Notes under the pieces: model-generated
The model's input: only the letters and a program-made list of their open reading frames with translations
Told to the model about the DNA's origin: nothing
Database searches by the model: none
DNA from: Haloferax prahovense DSM 18310
GTDB lineage: Archaea; Halobacteriota; Halobacteria; Halobacteriales; Haloferacaceae
Direction of reading: 5' to 3'
DNA length: 64,000 nucleotides
NCBI RefSeq assembly: GCF_000336815.1
Contig: NZ_AOLG01000013.1
Location: forward strand, 44,393-108,392
Shown: positions 43,534 through 52,075 of the stretch, one piece after another
Numbering within the stretch: position 1 is the first letter of the stretch
Layout of the letters: every line of letters starts with the position of its first letter
Program-made: the position numbers and the translations under genes

Positions 43534-44457
43534 TCACGTGTCGGCGTATTCGCAGAACGCCTTCCTGCCCGCCTCGCTGAACTCGTCGCAGTCGACCTGG
43601 AAGCCGTAGTGGGCTTCCATCTCGGGGAGCGTCATCCGCGTCGCTGCGATGCGCGCTTCGAGCGCGCCCTTCCGCTGGAACTCCGCCGGGGCCTCGTGTC
43701 GTTCGAGCGGGAGCGATTTCAGGTAGGCGTACGGGAACGTCGCGAGGTCGTAGAGGCGCTTTAGGACCTCTCGGGGGAGGCTCCGCGGCCGCTCGAAGAT
43801 GTAGTGGTGTTCGTGGTGGAGCGTCCACCGAATCGCGCTCCAGAAGGAGACGCCCGACTGGAAGTCGGTTATCTTCCCGTGGATGTCGCGGCTGATTTCG
43901 CCGCGCAGGTCGAAGTCGTAGCCCAGCGAGTCCGAGACGTGACCGTGGTCCAGCCAGATGAGCGCGTCGCGGGCGTACAGCCGTCGCCAGTGGTCGCGGT
44001 CCTCTGCGCCGCCCACGTCGTAGTACGGCACGTCGAGCAGGAGTCCGCGGGGGGCGATGTTCATCCCGCGCCCGCTGAGGAAGAAGGGACGGTCGACCTG
44101 CGCCTCCAGCGCGTGGAATATCTCGACGAAGTCCTCGATGACCCCCTCGTGGTAGTAGTCGTCCGTGTCGAGCGATTCGAGGACGTACTCGCCGCGGGAC
44201 TCCTCGAAGGAGATGTTTCGGTCCCCGCCGAGCCAGTCGCACTCGTCCGACCGGTCAAGGACCGCCCGCAAGTTGTCGAATTCGGCCTCCAGCTCGCGGA
44301 GGATATCGCGGCTACCGTCGGTCGAACCGCCGTCGACGACGACGACCTCGTACAGCTCCTCGTCGACCTGCTCAACCATGCTCCGAAGCGACTCCTCGAT
44401 GGTCTCGGCCATGTTGTAGTTACAGACCGCGATGGAGTAGCGAGGGGAACTGGGCAT
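43534..44457 (-). CDS. Family 2 glycosyltransferase
   Basis: This 307-residue soluble GT2 has the N-terminal nucleotide-sugar domain YSIAVCNYNMAETIEESLRSM, VVVVDGGSTDGSRDIL and the metal-binding LESLDTDDYYHEG (Asp-x-Asp type). There are no clear membrane spans, unlike AglJ. The C-terminal half is helical. It probably adds one sugar of the glycan. A TATA-like GATTTTTAACC at about 44482-44492 on the minus strand makes the start at 44457 leaderless; the in-frame start at 44592 would overlap the divergent gene's promoter and is rejected. Confidence 0.82.
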   Translation of the reverse strand: MPSSPRYSIAVCNYNMAETIEESLRSMVEQVDEELYEVVVVDGGSTDGSRDILRELEAEFDNLRAVLDRSDECDWLGGDRNISFEESRGEYVLESLDTDDYYHEGVIEDFVEIFHALEAQVDRPFFLSGRGMNIAPRGLLLDVPYYDVGGAEDRDHWRRLYARDALIWLDHGHVSDSLGYDFDLRGEISRDIHGKITDFQSGVSFWSAIRWTLHHEHHYIFERPRSLPREVLKRLYDLATFPYAYLKSLPLERHEAPAEFQRKGALEARIAATRMTLPEMEAHYGFQVDCDEFSEAGRKAFCEYADT

Positions 44458-44591
44458 ACTCAGAGTGCCCCACACGAGGTTAAAAATCAACTGTCCGGTC
44501 GTCATCGCAGTCGCGTGCTCATCGCCATTCTCTATCAACATTGATAACTGGGGGGCAAGGCTGATATAGCACCACGCGGAGACTCCGTACA

Positions 44592-45290
44592 ATGCGGAGC
44601 GTAAAGACGACTGTCGAATCCGTGGTTTCGCGGCTTGGTTACCCCGAGATTGCCACGACGCTCATCGACAAGTCGCCCGCGGAGACGAACTTCTCACGGG
44701 GGCGGAACGTCGGCATCGAATCCGGCTGTTCGATGCGAGGAGATATCTCACTCGGTGACGACGTGCACGTCGGTCCCGACTGCGTACTCAACGGGACGGT
44801 AGGTCTCGGACGGGGGACGAATCTCAACGGTCGGAACACACTCAGAGGGACCGTCGATATCGGACGATACTGTGCCGTTGCCCCCGGCGCGGAGTTCCGG
44901 TCGCAGAACCACACGACCGCGAACCCGACGCTGCAGTTGAAACTGTACCGACAGGTCACCGGCGACGAGTTGGCGTGGACCTCGAAAGGAGACATCGACG
45001 TCGGGAGTGACGTGTGGATCGGTTCGAACGCGACCGTCCTCTCGGGAGTCTCTATCGGCCACGGCGCAATCGTCGGCGCGGGGGCCGTCGTGACGAGCGA
45101 CGTAGAGCCCTACGCGGTTGTCGCGGGCGTCCCCGCCGAACGAAAGAAGTGGCGGTTCGACGAACACATCCGAGAGGAACTGCTCGACACGGCGTGGTGG
45201 AACTGGTCGGAGGAGAAGGTAGCAGAGAACAGGCAGTTCTTCGAGACGGACCTCACGAGCATCGAGAGCGTCTCCGACGTGCTCGGGTGA
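44592..45290 (+). CDS. Left-handed beta-helix acyltransferase
   Basis: This 232-residue protein has hexapeptide repeats from about residue 35 to 185 (NVGIES, GDISLGDDVHVG, CVLNGTVGLG, DIGRYCAV, then DVWIGSNATVLSGVSIGHGAIVGAGAVVT) and the active-site histidine segment SQNHTTANPTLQ. It resembles the xenobiotic/sugar O- or N-acetyltransferases. The C-terminal WWNWSEEKVAENRQFF is typical of that group. It could acetylate a glycan sugar or a nucleotide-sugar precursor. The start lies 27 nt after GATATAG (44563-44569), so it is leaderless. Confidence 0.85.
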   Translation: MRSVKTTVESVVSRLGYPEIATTLIDKSPAETNFSRGRNVGIESGCSMRGDISLGDDVHVGPDCVLNGTVGLGRGTNLNGRNTLRGTVDIGRYCAVAPGAEFRSQNHTTANPTLQLKLYRQVTGDELAWTSKGDIDVGSDVWIGSNATVLSGVSIGHGAIVGAGAVVTSDVEPYAVVAGVPAERKKWRFDEHIREELLDTAWWNWSEEKVAENRQFFETDLTSIESVSDVLG

Positions 45291-45326
45291 GACTGCCGGA
45301 CGAATTCGAATCGGAACCCCGGCTGA

Positions 45327-46274
45327 TTACTTGTAGCCGAGATTCTCCAGGCGCTCCGTGACCTCCGCGGAGGTGGCGCGGCTGCTGGACTCGACGCCGT
45401 CGTCGGTGATAGTCGGCCGCTCGCCGTCGAGGACCGCCCACGGGACCGTCACGAGGCCGGGGTGGCGGTGGTACGGCAGGTGTTGGTGGTAGGTGAATGG
45501 CAGCGGCCACGACTTTGCTTCGACCACGTTGCCGTGGTCGGACGTGAGGACGATGCGCTCGTCGAACGCGTCGATGAGCCGTTGGACCTCGTCCATCGCG
45601 TAGGTCAGGTTCTCGCCGTACGCCTGCCACATCTCTTCTTCGTCGACGATGCCCTTGGCCGCGGCCTCGAAGACGTTTCCGGCGCGGTCGTCGCCGTCCA
45701 TGTCCAAGTCCTCGAACAGTTGGTAGGTACAGAAGTGGAGGTCCGGGCGGCCGACGAACGGGACGTGCGGTTGCATCAAGTGGACGATGAGCCGCTTGTC
45801 CGGGTACTCTTCGCGCGCTCGAATCGCGGCGTCGATGATGGGTCCGGGGAGAATCGCCTCCACGTCGTCGTCGTAGGCGTCCTGCCACACTTCGAAGAGC
45901 TTGTGCCACTTGTCCGGCACCTTCTTCGAGACCTGCGGGTTGCCCGAGACGTAGACGATGTCGCCGTACTCGTCGGGGAACGAGACCGGGAGCCACTCGG
46001 GAGTCGCGCTCGCTCGACTGGTCTCCGCGCGGTAGTCGTCGAACTGGTCGAGGTCGACGAACTCCTCGAAGAGGTCGGCCCGGCACGCGTCAAGGACGAC
46101 GAGCGTGTCCCAATCCGCGTCGACCACGTCGATTCCGCGCCTGCCCGGATACAGTTTCGTCTGAATCGCCCCGTTTCCCCGCCGCATCAGCGTCCCCCGC
46201 CACCAGTTCAAACTCCGGCCGTTCTCGGCGATCTGCGAGAGGCCGTATTTGATCCGGTCGAATGCGTTCGACAT
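45327..46274 (-). CDS. Sulfatase/alkaline-phosphatase superfamily protein 5 (short type)
   Basis: This 315-residue soluble protein has the metal strand DTLVVLDACRADLFEEF (from about residue 55). The loop ETSRASATPEWLP carries the presumed Ser/Thr nucleophile, followed by IVHLMQPHVPFVG, VLTSDHGNVVEAKS and the end RLENLGYK. It shares the 'LDACRAD' style with gene 4 (LDTCRPD). ATG 46274 sits about 27 nt from a TATA-like GTTTTTCTT on the minus strand; the in-frame upstream start at 46355 would overlap the repeat described at 46357. Confidence 0.8.
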   Translation of the reverse strand: MSNAFDRIKYGLSQIAENGRSLNWWRGTLMRRGNGAIQTKLYPGRRGIDVVDADWDTLVVLDACRADLFEEFVDLDQFDDYRAETSRASATPEWLPVSFPDEYGDIVYVSGNPQVSKKVPDKWHKLFEVWQDAYDDDVEAILPGPIIDAAIRAREEYPDKRLIVHLMQPHVPFVGRPDLHFCTYQLFEDLDMDGDDRAGNVFEAAAKGIVDEEEMWQAYGENLTYAMDEVQRLIDAFDERIVLTSDHGNVVEAKSWPLPFTYHQHLPYHRHPGLVTVPWAVLDGERPTITDDGVESSSRATSAEVTERLENLGYK

Positions 46275-46356
46275 AGAGGACCGGACCCAACCGACCAAAG
46301 AAAAACTTTCTATGGCTTCGGAACAGGACGGGCCGCGACGGCGACCCGCCGTCACA

Positions 46357-46463
46357 GCGACCCCATAACCGTAGACGCCCCGCTACCCGGGTATCCGCTT
46401 TCGTCGACGGGTCGGACTTGAGAGCGACCGTATAACCGCAGACGCCCCGCTACAGGTAACCTA
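46357..46463 (-). repeat. Imperfect 67-bp tandem duplication over the 3' end of sulfatase-like gene 6
   Basis: Copy 1 (46357-46396) and copy 2 (46424-46463) both contain GCGACC..ATAACCG.AGACGCCCCGCTAC and are offset by 67 bp. Copy 2 includes the stop codon and last codons (Gly-Tyr-Leu-stop) of gene 6; copy 1 lies downstream of it. The arrangement resembles the array after the dehydratase gene, where a gene's 3' end is duplicated into its 3' flank. Confidence 0.75.
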
Positions 46464-47894
46464 AGTCCTTCAGGCGCTCTTTCGTTGCGCCCTCGGCGGC
46501 ATCGATACCCTCGCTCTCCTCGCGGACGCCGAGGTCGTCGAACGCGCCGAACGTCTCCGAGACGACGCCGTCGTCGGTATCGGCGGCCTTCCACGCGGTC
46601 TTCGCGTCGAAGATGCGAACCGTGCTGGCGGCGTCCTCCCAGGCCTGATACTGCACCACGCCCTCGTCGGTCGTCTCGTAAACGGTCCGTGAGACGCCTC
46701 CGTAGGGCATGACGGACCCGCAGAACTCCTCGGCGAGCGCCTGTGAGGGTTCGTCGAGGCCGTGGGTCGAGGCGACGACCGCCCCGTCGTCGGGGACGAA
46801 CGCGTCGCAGTCCCACTCGCCGTCGAGGACAGCGTCGACCACGCGCGGGAACTCGGTGAGCGAGGCCGCCGCGGAGACCGTCTCGGAGTCCGCCTGCCCG
46901 GGGAACTTGACGACGAGCGGGACGTGGAGGACCGCCTCGTGTACGTCCTTGCCGTGGCCGGCGAGTCGCACATCGGGCTTGACCTGACTCTTCTCGCCGA
47001 AGCCCTCGCCGTGGTCGCCGGTGACGACGATGAGCGTGTCCTCGTACTCGCCGCGTTCTTTGAGCGTCGAGACGAGGCGTTCGATTTGGGCGTCCATCTG
47101 TCGGATGGTTCCGTCGTACAGCCCCTCCATGGCGCGTTTCTCCCACCAGGGTCGGTGGCCACCGAGGTACTCCCACACTTGGTCGTCGACGTCCTGTTGG
47201 AGCTTCTGGAGGCGTTTCCCGCCCCAGTTGTCGTGTTCCGGGCGGGGTTCGTACGGCATGTGGCCGTCCATGAGGTTGATGCAGGCGGCCCACGAGTCGT
47301 TCCGCGTCTCCTCCCAGTCCAGAAAGAGGTCGACGTACACGTCCGCGGGTGTAGTCGCCTTCAGCGAGTCGGGAGGTACTGCGGGTAGTCCCACGCGAGC
47401 TTCGTGACGACCCCATTTGCGAGCGATTTCGCCGGGTGGTCGTGGGACAGACACCGCTTGAGGTAGCCGGCGTAGTTGCCCTGTCCCTCGGTGAGCACGA
47501 AGTTGCTCGGGTCGAGACCCTCGACGTACGGGATGTTCCGCGCGCCCTCGACGGTCTGGAAGGTCTCTTTCAGTCCCACGTCCATCTCGGTGACCCACGT
47601 GTTCTCGGAGAAGATGCCGGTCGAGTAGCCCTCCTCGTCGGCGAGCCGCTCGAAAATGGTGTGTCCGGGTTCGAGCTTGTTTTTCGCGCCGGTGACGCCG
47701 TGTTCGGCGACGTGGTAGCCGGTGAAGATGCTGGTGTGGCTCGGCAGGCTCCACGAGCCGGGGCTGATACCGGTCTCGTAGACCGTGGCCTCGTCGGCGA
47801 GCGATTCCAAGAACGGGGTCGTCCGGTGTTCGTGGCCGTGCAGGCTAGTGTTGCTCGCACGGACGCTGTCCATGATGAGGAGTAGGATATTCAT
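46450..47894 (-). pseudogene. Sulfatase/alkaline-phosphatase superfamily protein 6, frameshifted
   Basis: Two overlapping frames together make one protein of about 480 residues. Codons from 47894 encode MNILLLIMDSVRASNTSLHG, the loop SWSLPSHTSIFTG (Ser49, His53), and run to YPQYLPTR-stop at 47361. The remainder, from about ...DSLKATTPADVYVDLFLDWEE, continues one base out of phase to 46450 with INLMDGHMPY, VTGDHGEGFGE, LHVPLVVKFPG and the end RLKDLGYL. Adding one C to the CCC near 47370 gives Tyr-Leu-Pro-Asp-Ser-Leu-Lys in one frame. It may be a real loss, a phase-variable tract or a sequencing error. It follows the GT2 gene after 18 nt. Confidence 0.85.
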
Positions 47895-47912
47895 GATTCG
47901 GAGGTCTGAAAC

Positions 47913-48632
47913 TCAGTGTTCGAGCGGTGCGTCGTCGGCGTCGCTGAGCGAGAAAACGTCACCGGCCCACGACGCGTCGTACTCGATTTTCGACGGGGAG
48001 ATGACGTTCACCTTCGCGAGCGCCAGTTTGAGCGCGGGGACCGCGACCTGCTTCGGGTGGCGCTTGAACAGGTAAAACAGCCATTCGAGGTGGGTCCCCA
48101 CGTCGAAGTCCGACTCGGTATCGTGGTGCGGGACGATGCGACGGGGCAGGCGGTGAACCTCCGCGCCGGCCTTCTCGGCACGAATCGCGAAGTCGGTATC
48201 GCCGCCGTGTTCACGGTGCTCGTCGAAGCCGCCGACGCGTTCCCACAGGCTTCGGTGAAATATCATGAATCGAGTGAGCGTCCACCGCATGGGCCAGAAG
48301 TCCTCCAGCCCGACGACCTGGAACTCGTGCATCGAGTCGACGAGGTGTGCCGCGAGCCGAGTGGGGAAGGTGATGTCGTCGTCGGCGACGATTATCCACT
48401 CGTTTTCGGCCTCCTCGATGGCTCTGTTTCGCGCGTAGTTGCGGCCCTTGTCGGTGCGGACGACGACGTCGAGCCACTCCGGGGCGGTCTCACTGGAGTA
48501 ACATCGCTCTCGGTTGCTCGCGACGACGAGCGACGCGTTGGAGAGCGTGGCGGTCACGTCGAGCGCCCGCGCCGTGTCGTCGCGGTACGGCGCACCCTCG
48601 TGGCTCCTGTCTTCCGTATCCCCGTCGGCCAT
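47913..48632 (-). CDS. Family 2-like glycosyltransferase
   Basis: This 239-residue soluble protein has a GT2 core: LVVASNRERCY, LDVVVRTDKGRNYARNRAIEEA, EWIIVADDDITFP with the metal-binding DDD, and VGGFDEHREHGGDTDFAIRAEKAG, a typical GT2 acceptor/base region. It is shorter than AglG/AglI (about 300 residues) and not assigned to a named Agl protein. A TATAAA at 48657-48662 on the minus strand lies about 27 nt before ATG 48632, so the message is leaderless. It is the first gene of the unit that continues into gene 6. Confidence 0.75.
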   Translation of the reverse strand: MADGDTEDRSHEGAPYRDDTARALDVTATLSNASLVVASNRERCYSSETAPEWLDVVVRTDKGRNYARNRAIEEAENEWIIVADDDITFPTRLAAHLVDSMHEFQVVGLEDFWPMRWTLTRFMIFHRSLWERVGGFDEHREHGGDTDFAIRAEKAGAEVHRLPRRIVPHHDTESDFDVGTHLEWLFYLFKRHPKQVAVPALKLALAKVNVISPSKIEYDASWAGDVFSLSDADDAPLEH

Positions 48633-48779
48633 ACTGAGTGCTATCAGAAGGTCCCGTATAAAGAGTGTCGTTCGCGCGGGTCGGCCTCGCTCGGCCGCGA
48701 AACAGCGACGAGACGGCCGCGAACCCACGCAGAATCGAGTCTCTCCCGGAAATAGCCCGTGTCGGCGGTGAAACCGAGT

Positions 48780-48792
48780 CATAAGGCTTATG
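48780..48792 (+). promoter_or_regulatory. aglB promoter with perfect palindrome
   Basis: CATAAGGCTTATG is a perfect 13-bp palindrome (6-bp arms, one central base). Its centre is about 32 nt upstream of the aglB ATG, where the TATA box should be. It may therefore be both core promoter and operator. Confidence 0.5.
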
Positions 48793-48817
48793 CGGGTTTT
48801 CCCAGTCCATCGAAGCG

Positions 48818-51800
48818 ATGAGCGCAGACACAGAGCGTATCGAGGACCCCGACTCGAAGTCGGTCCTCGAACTCGCTAAAGACTGGTATCACGTTCCCGC
48901 CCTCCTCGTGATACTGGTCGCCATGTTGGCCGTCCGCCTTCGGTCGTATAGTACTTTCATCAGGGACGGTGATGTCCTCTTCTCCGGGAACGACGCCTGG
49001 TATCACCTCCGAGAGGTGACGTACACCGTCCAAAACTGGCCGTCGACGATGCCGTTCGACCCGTGGACGTACTTCCCGTACGGGACGAGCGTCGGCCAGT
49101 TCGGGACGATTTACGACCAGATTATCGCCACGGCCGCCCTCGTCGTCGGACTCGGTAGCCCGTCGCCCGACCTCGTGGCCAAGGCCCTCCTCGTCGCGCC
49201 GGCAGTCTTCGGGGCACTGGTCGCTATCCCGACGTTCCTCATCGGTCGCCGCCTCGGCGGTCGGCTTGGCGGTGTCTTCGGGGTCGTCATCCTCGCGTTA
49301 CTCCCCGGGACGTTCCTCCAGCGCGGCCTCGTCGGCTTCGCCGACCACAACATCGCAGAGCCGTTCTTCCAGGGCTTCGCGGTCGTCGCCATCATGATTG
49401 CTCTCTCGGTGGCGAACCGCGAGAAGCCCGTCTGGGAACTCGTCGCCGCCCGCGACTTCGACGCCCTCCGCTCCACGCTCATCTGGTCCGCGCTCGCGGG
49501 CGTGGGAATGACGCTCTATATGTGGGCGTGGCCGCCGGGCATCCTCCTGGTCGGCATCTTCGGCCTGTACCTGGTCCTCCAGATGGTCGCGGACTACGTC
49601 CGCGGTCAGTCCCCGGAACACGTCGCATTCGTCGGTGCAGTCTCGATGCTCGTCACCGGCCTCCTGATGTTCGTCCCCCTCACCGACTTCTCGTTCAGCG
49701 TGACGAACTTCAGCCTCCTCCAACCCGTGTTCGCCTTCGGTATCGGCGCGGGCGCGGTGTTCCTCGCCGCGCTGGCCCGGTGGTGGGAGTCTAACGACGT
49801 CGACGACCGCGGCTACCCGGTTGCGGTCGCCGCCCTCGGCCTCGTCGCCGTCATCGGTACGGCCGTCGTCCTCCCCGACGCCTTCCGTCAGGTGAGCGTC
49901 AACTTCCTCCGCACCGTCGGCTTCAGCGCCGGTGCGGCGACGCGGACCATCGGCGAGGCACAGCCCTTCATCGCCGCGAGCGTCCTGCAGAACAGCGGCA
50001 TGACCGCGACCGAGCGCATCATGTCCGAGTACGGCTTCACGTTCTTCACCGGCCTCGTCGGTGCTATCTGGCTCGTCGGCAAGCCGCTCGTCCGCGACGG
50101 CGACACTCGGAAAATTGGCTACGTCGCCGGCAGTCTCGCCGTCTTCGGCGTTATCTTCCTGATTCCGGCCATCCCGGCCGGCATCGGCGGGCTCCTCGGC
50201 CTCGAATCCTCGCTCGTCAGCCTCGCCATCGCGAGCGCCCTCATCGTCGGTGCGGTGCTGCAGGCCGACTACGAGAGCGAACACCTGTTCGTCCTCGTCT
50301 GGGCGGCCATCATCACCTCGGCCGCCTTCACGCAGGTCCGCTTCAACTACTACCTCGCGGTCGTGGTCGCGGTGATGAACGCGTACCTCCTCCGCGAGAT
50401 TCTCTCGCTCGGTATCATCGACCTCGCCGGCACCGACCGCCTCGACGACGTGTCGTACGGGACGGTCGCGGTCGTCGCCATCGCCCTGCTTCTCGTCCTC
50501 ACCCCGGTGCTCGTCGTGCCGATTCAACTCGGCAACGCCGGCACCAGCAGCAACGCCCTCCAGTCGTCCCAGACCGGACCGGGCACGGTGACGCAGTGGC
50601 AGGACAGCTTCGAGTGGATGCAGAACAGCACGCCCGAAGAGGGGCAGTTCGGCGGCGCATCCAACGAGATGGACTACTACGGAACCTACGAACGAACCGA
50701 CGACTTCGACTACGCCGAGGGAACGTACGGCGTCATGTCGTGGTGGGACTACGGTCACTGGATAACGGTCCTCGGCGAGCGCATCCCGAACGCCAATCCG
50801 TTCCAGCAGGGCGCGACCGAGGCCGCGAACTTCCTCCTCGCGCCGAACGAGGAGCAGGCCTCCGACGTCCTCGCCGACATGAGCGAGGAGGGTAACGAGA
50901 CCCGCTACGTCATGGTCGACTGGCAGATGGCCTCGACCGACTCGAAGTTCGGTGCGCCGACCGTCTTCTACGACGAGTCGAACGTCTCCACGTCCGACTT
51001 CTACAGTACGATGTACCGCCTGCAGGAGCAGGAGGGACAGACGAGAGTCGCCGCTGTGTCGAGCCTCAAAGACCAGCGGTACTACGAGAGCCTGATGGTC
51101 CGGCTCTACGCGTACCACGGCAGCGCCCGTGAGGCGTCGCCCATCGTCGTCGACTGGGAAGAACGAACGTCCGCCGACGGGGAGACCACGTTCAAGGTGA
51201 CGCCGTCTGACGGGCAGGCGGTCAGAGTGTTCGACAATATGACCGCCGCCGAGGAGTACGTCGCGAACGACCCGACCTCGCAGATCGGTGGCATCGGCAC
51301 GTTCCCCGAGGAACGCGTCGCCGCCCTCGAACACTACCGCCTCGTGAAGTCCTCGAACAACTCGGCGCTCCGTTCGGGGTCCTACCAGAACTCGCTCATC
51401 CGCGCGGGCAACACCTACGGCATCCAAGCGCAGGCGCTCGTTCCCAACAACCCCTCGTGGGTCAAGACGTTCGAGCGCGTCCCCGGCGCGACGGTCGAAG
51501 GCAGCGGTGCCCCGGCCAACGCGACGGTGACCGCTCGCGTCCAGATGCGCGACCAGACAACTGGTACGAACTTCACGTACACGCAGCAGGCGCAGACCGA
51601 CGCCGACGGTGAGTTCACGATGACGCTCCCGTACTCCACGACCGGCTACGACGAGTACGGTCCGGACAACGGCTACACGAACGTCGACGTCCGCGCGACG
51701 GGCGACTACACGTTCACCGGGCCGACGACCTTCGCCGGGAACAACACCATCGTCAGCTACCAGGCGCAGAACGTCGCCGTCGAGGAAGGCCTCGTCAACG

Positions 51801-51952
51801 GTGCCGAAGACGGTGCCGTAGAGGTCACTCTCGAACGGAACGAACAGGAGTTCAACCTGACGGAGAACTCCGATTCAGACGACTCGCAGACGAACGAGTC
51901 GGCATCGACCTCGGCATCAGTCGACGCCAGCGCGGTTTCGGTCGCCGCGTAA
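48818..51952 (+). CDS. aglB: Oligosaccharyltransferase AglB
   Basis: This 1044-residue member of the STT3/PglB/AglB family has residues about 30-560 as a 13-helix membrane domain. The first external loop holds the acidic catalytic segment GNDAWYHLREV (about 57-67). The soluble outer domain carries the family signature WWDYGHW at residues 642-648. It transfers the dolichol-phosphate-linked glycan to Asn in N-x-S/T of S-layer glycoprotein, archaellins and other surface proteins. The C-terminal ~45 residues are a Ser/Asp-rich tail ending SVAA. It closes the variable glycan locus, and its conservation contrasts with the changed genes beside it. Confidence 0.97.
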   Translation: MSADTERIEDPDSKSVLELAKDWYHVPALLVILVAMLAVRLRSYSTFIRDGDVLFSGNDAWYHLREVTYTVQNWPSTMPFDPWTYFPYGTSVGQFGTIYDQIIATAALVVGLGSPSPDLVAKALLVAPAVFGALVAIPTFLIGRRLGGRLGGVFGVVILALLPGTFLQRGLVGFADHNIAEPFFQGFAVVAIMIALSVANREKPVWELVAARDFDALRSTLIWSALAGVGMTLYMWAWPPGILLVGIFGLYLVLQMVADYVRGQSPEHVAFVGAVSMLVTGLLMFVPLTDFSFSVTNFSLLQPVFAFGIGAGAVFLAALARWWESNDVDDRGYPVAVAALGLVAVIGTAVVLPDAFRQVSVNFLRTVGFSAGAATRTIGEAQPFIAASVLQNSGMTATERIMSEYGFTFFTGLVGAIWLVGKPLVRDGDTRKIGYVAGSLAVFGVIFLIPAIPAGIGGLLGLESSLVSLAIASALIVGAVLQADYESEHLFVLVWAAIITSAAFTQVRFNYYLAVVVAVMNAYLLREILSLGIIDLAGTDRLDDVSYGTVAVVAIALLLVLTPVLVVPIQLGNAGTSSNALQSSQTGPGTVTQWQDSFEWMQNSTPEEGQFGGASNEMDYYGTYERTDDFDYAEGTYGVMSWWDYGHWITVLGERIPNANPFQQGATEAANFLLAPNEEQASDVLADMSEEGNETRYVMVDWQMASTDSKFGAPTVFYDESNVSTSDFYSTMYRLQEQEGQTRVAAVSSLKDQRYYESLMVRLYAYHGSAREASPIVVDWEERTSADGETTFKVTPSDGQAVRVFDNMTAAEEYVANDPTSQIGGIGTFPEERVAALEHYRLVKSSNNSALRSGSYQNSLIRAGNTYGIQAQALVPNNPSWVKTFERVPGATVEGSGAPANATVTARVQMRDQTTGTNFTYTQQAQTDADGEFTMTLPYSTTGYDEYGPDNGYTNVDVRATGDYTFTGPTTFAGNNTIVSYQAQNVAVEEGLVNGAEDGAVEVTLERNEQEFNLTENSDSDDSQTNESASTSASVDASAVSVAA

Positions 51953-52075
51953 GGTTTCGAACCGGGCCGGGCTGCCGCCCGGTCGCTGATCGCCGTTTCG
52001 ACGCGTTTCTCTTCTCGCCGCCGACCGGCAGAGCGGTGGACTGATATCCTTCCCGAGAGAGCATCCGACAACGAA

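Noticed and set aside
38069-47894. Genuine sulfatases removing sulfate from glycans
   Set aside because: The Cys/Ser-x-Pro-x-Arg signature is not met, signal peptides are missing and no formylglycine-generating or sulfotransferase gene is seen, so the plain sulfatase label is not supported.
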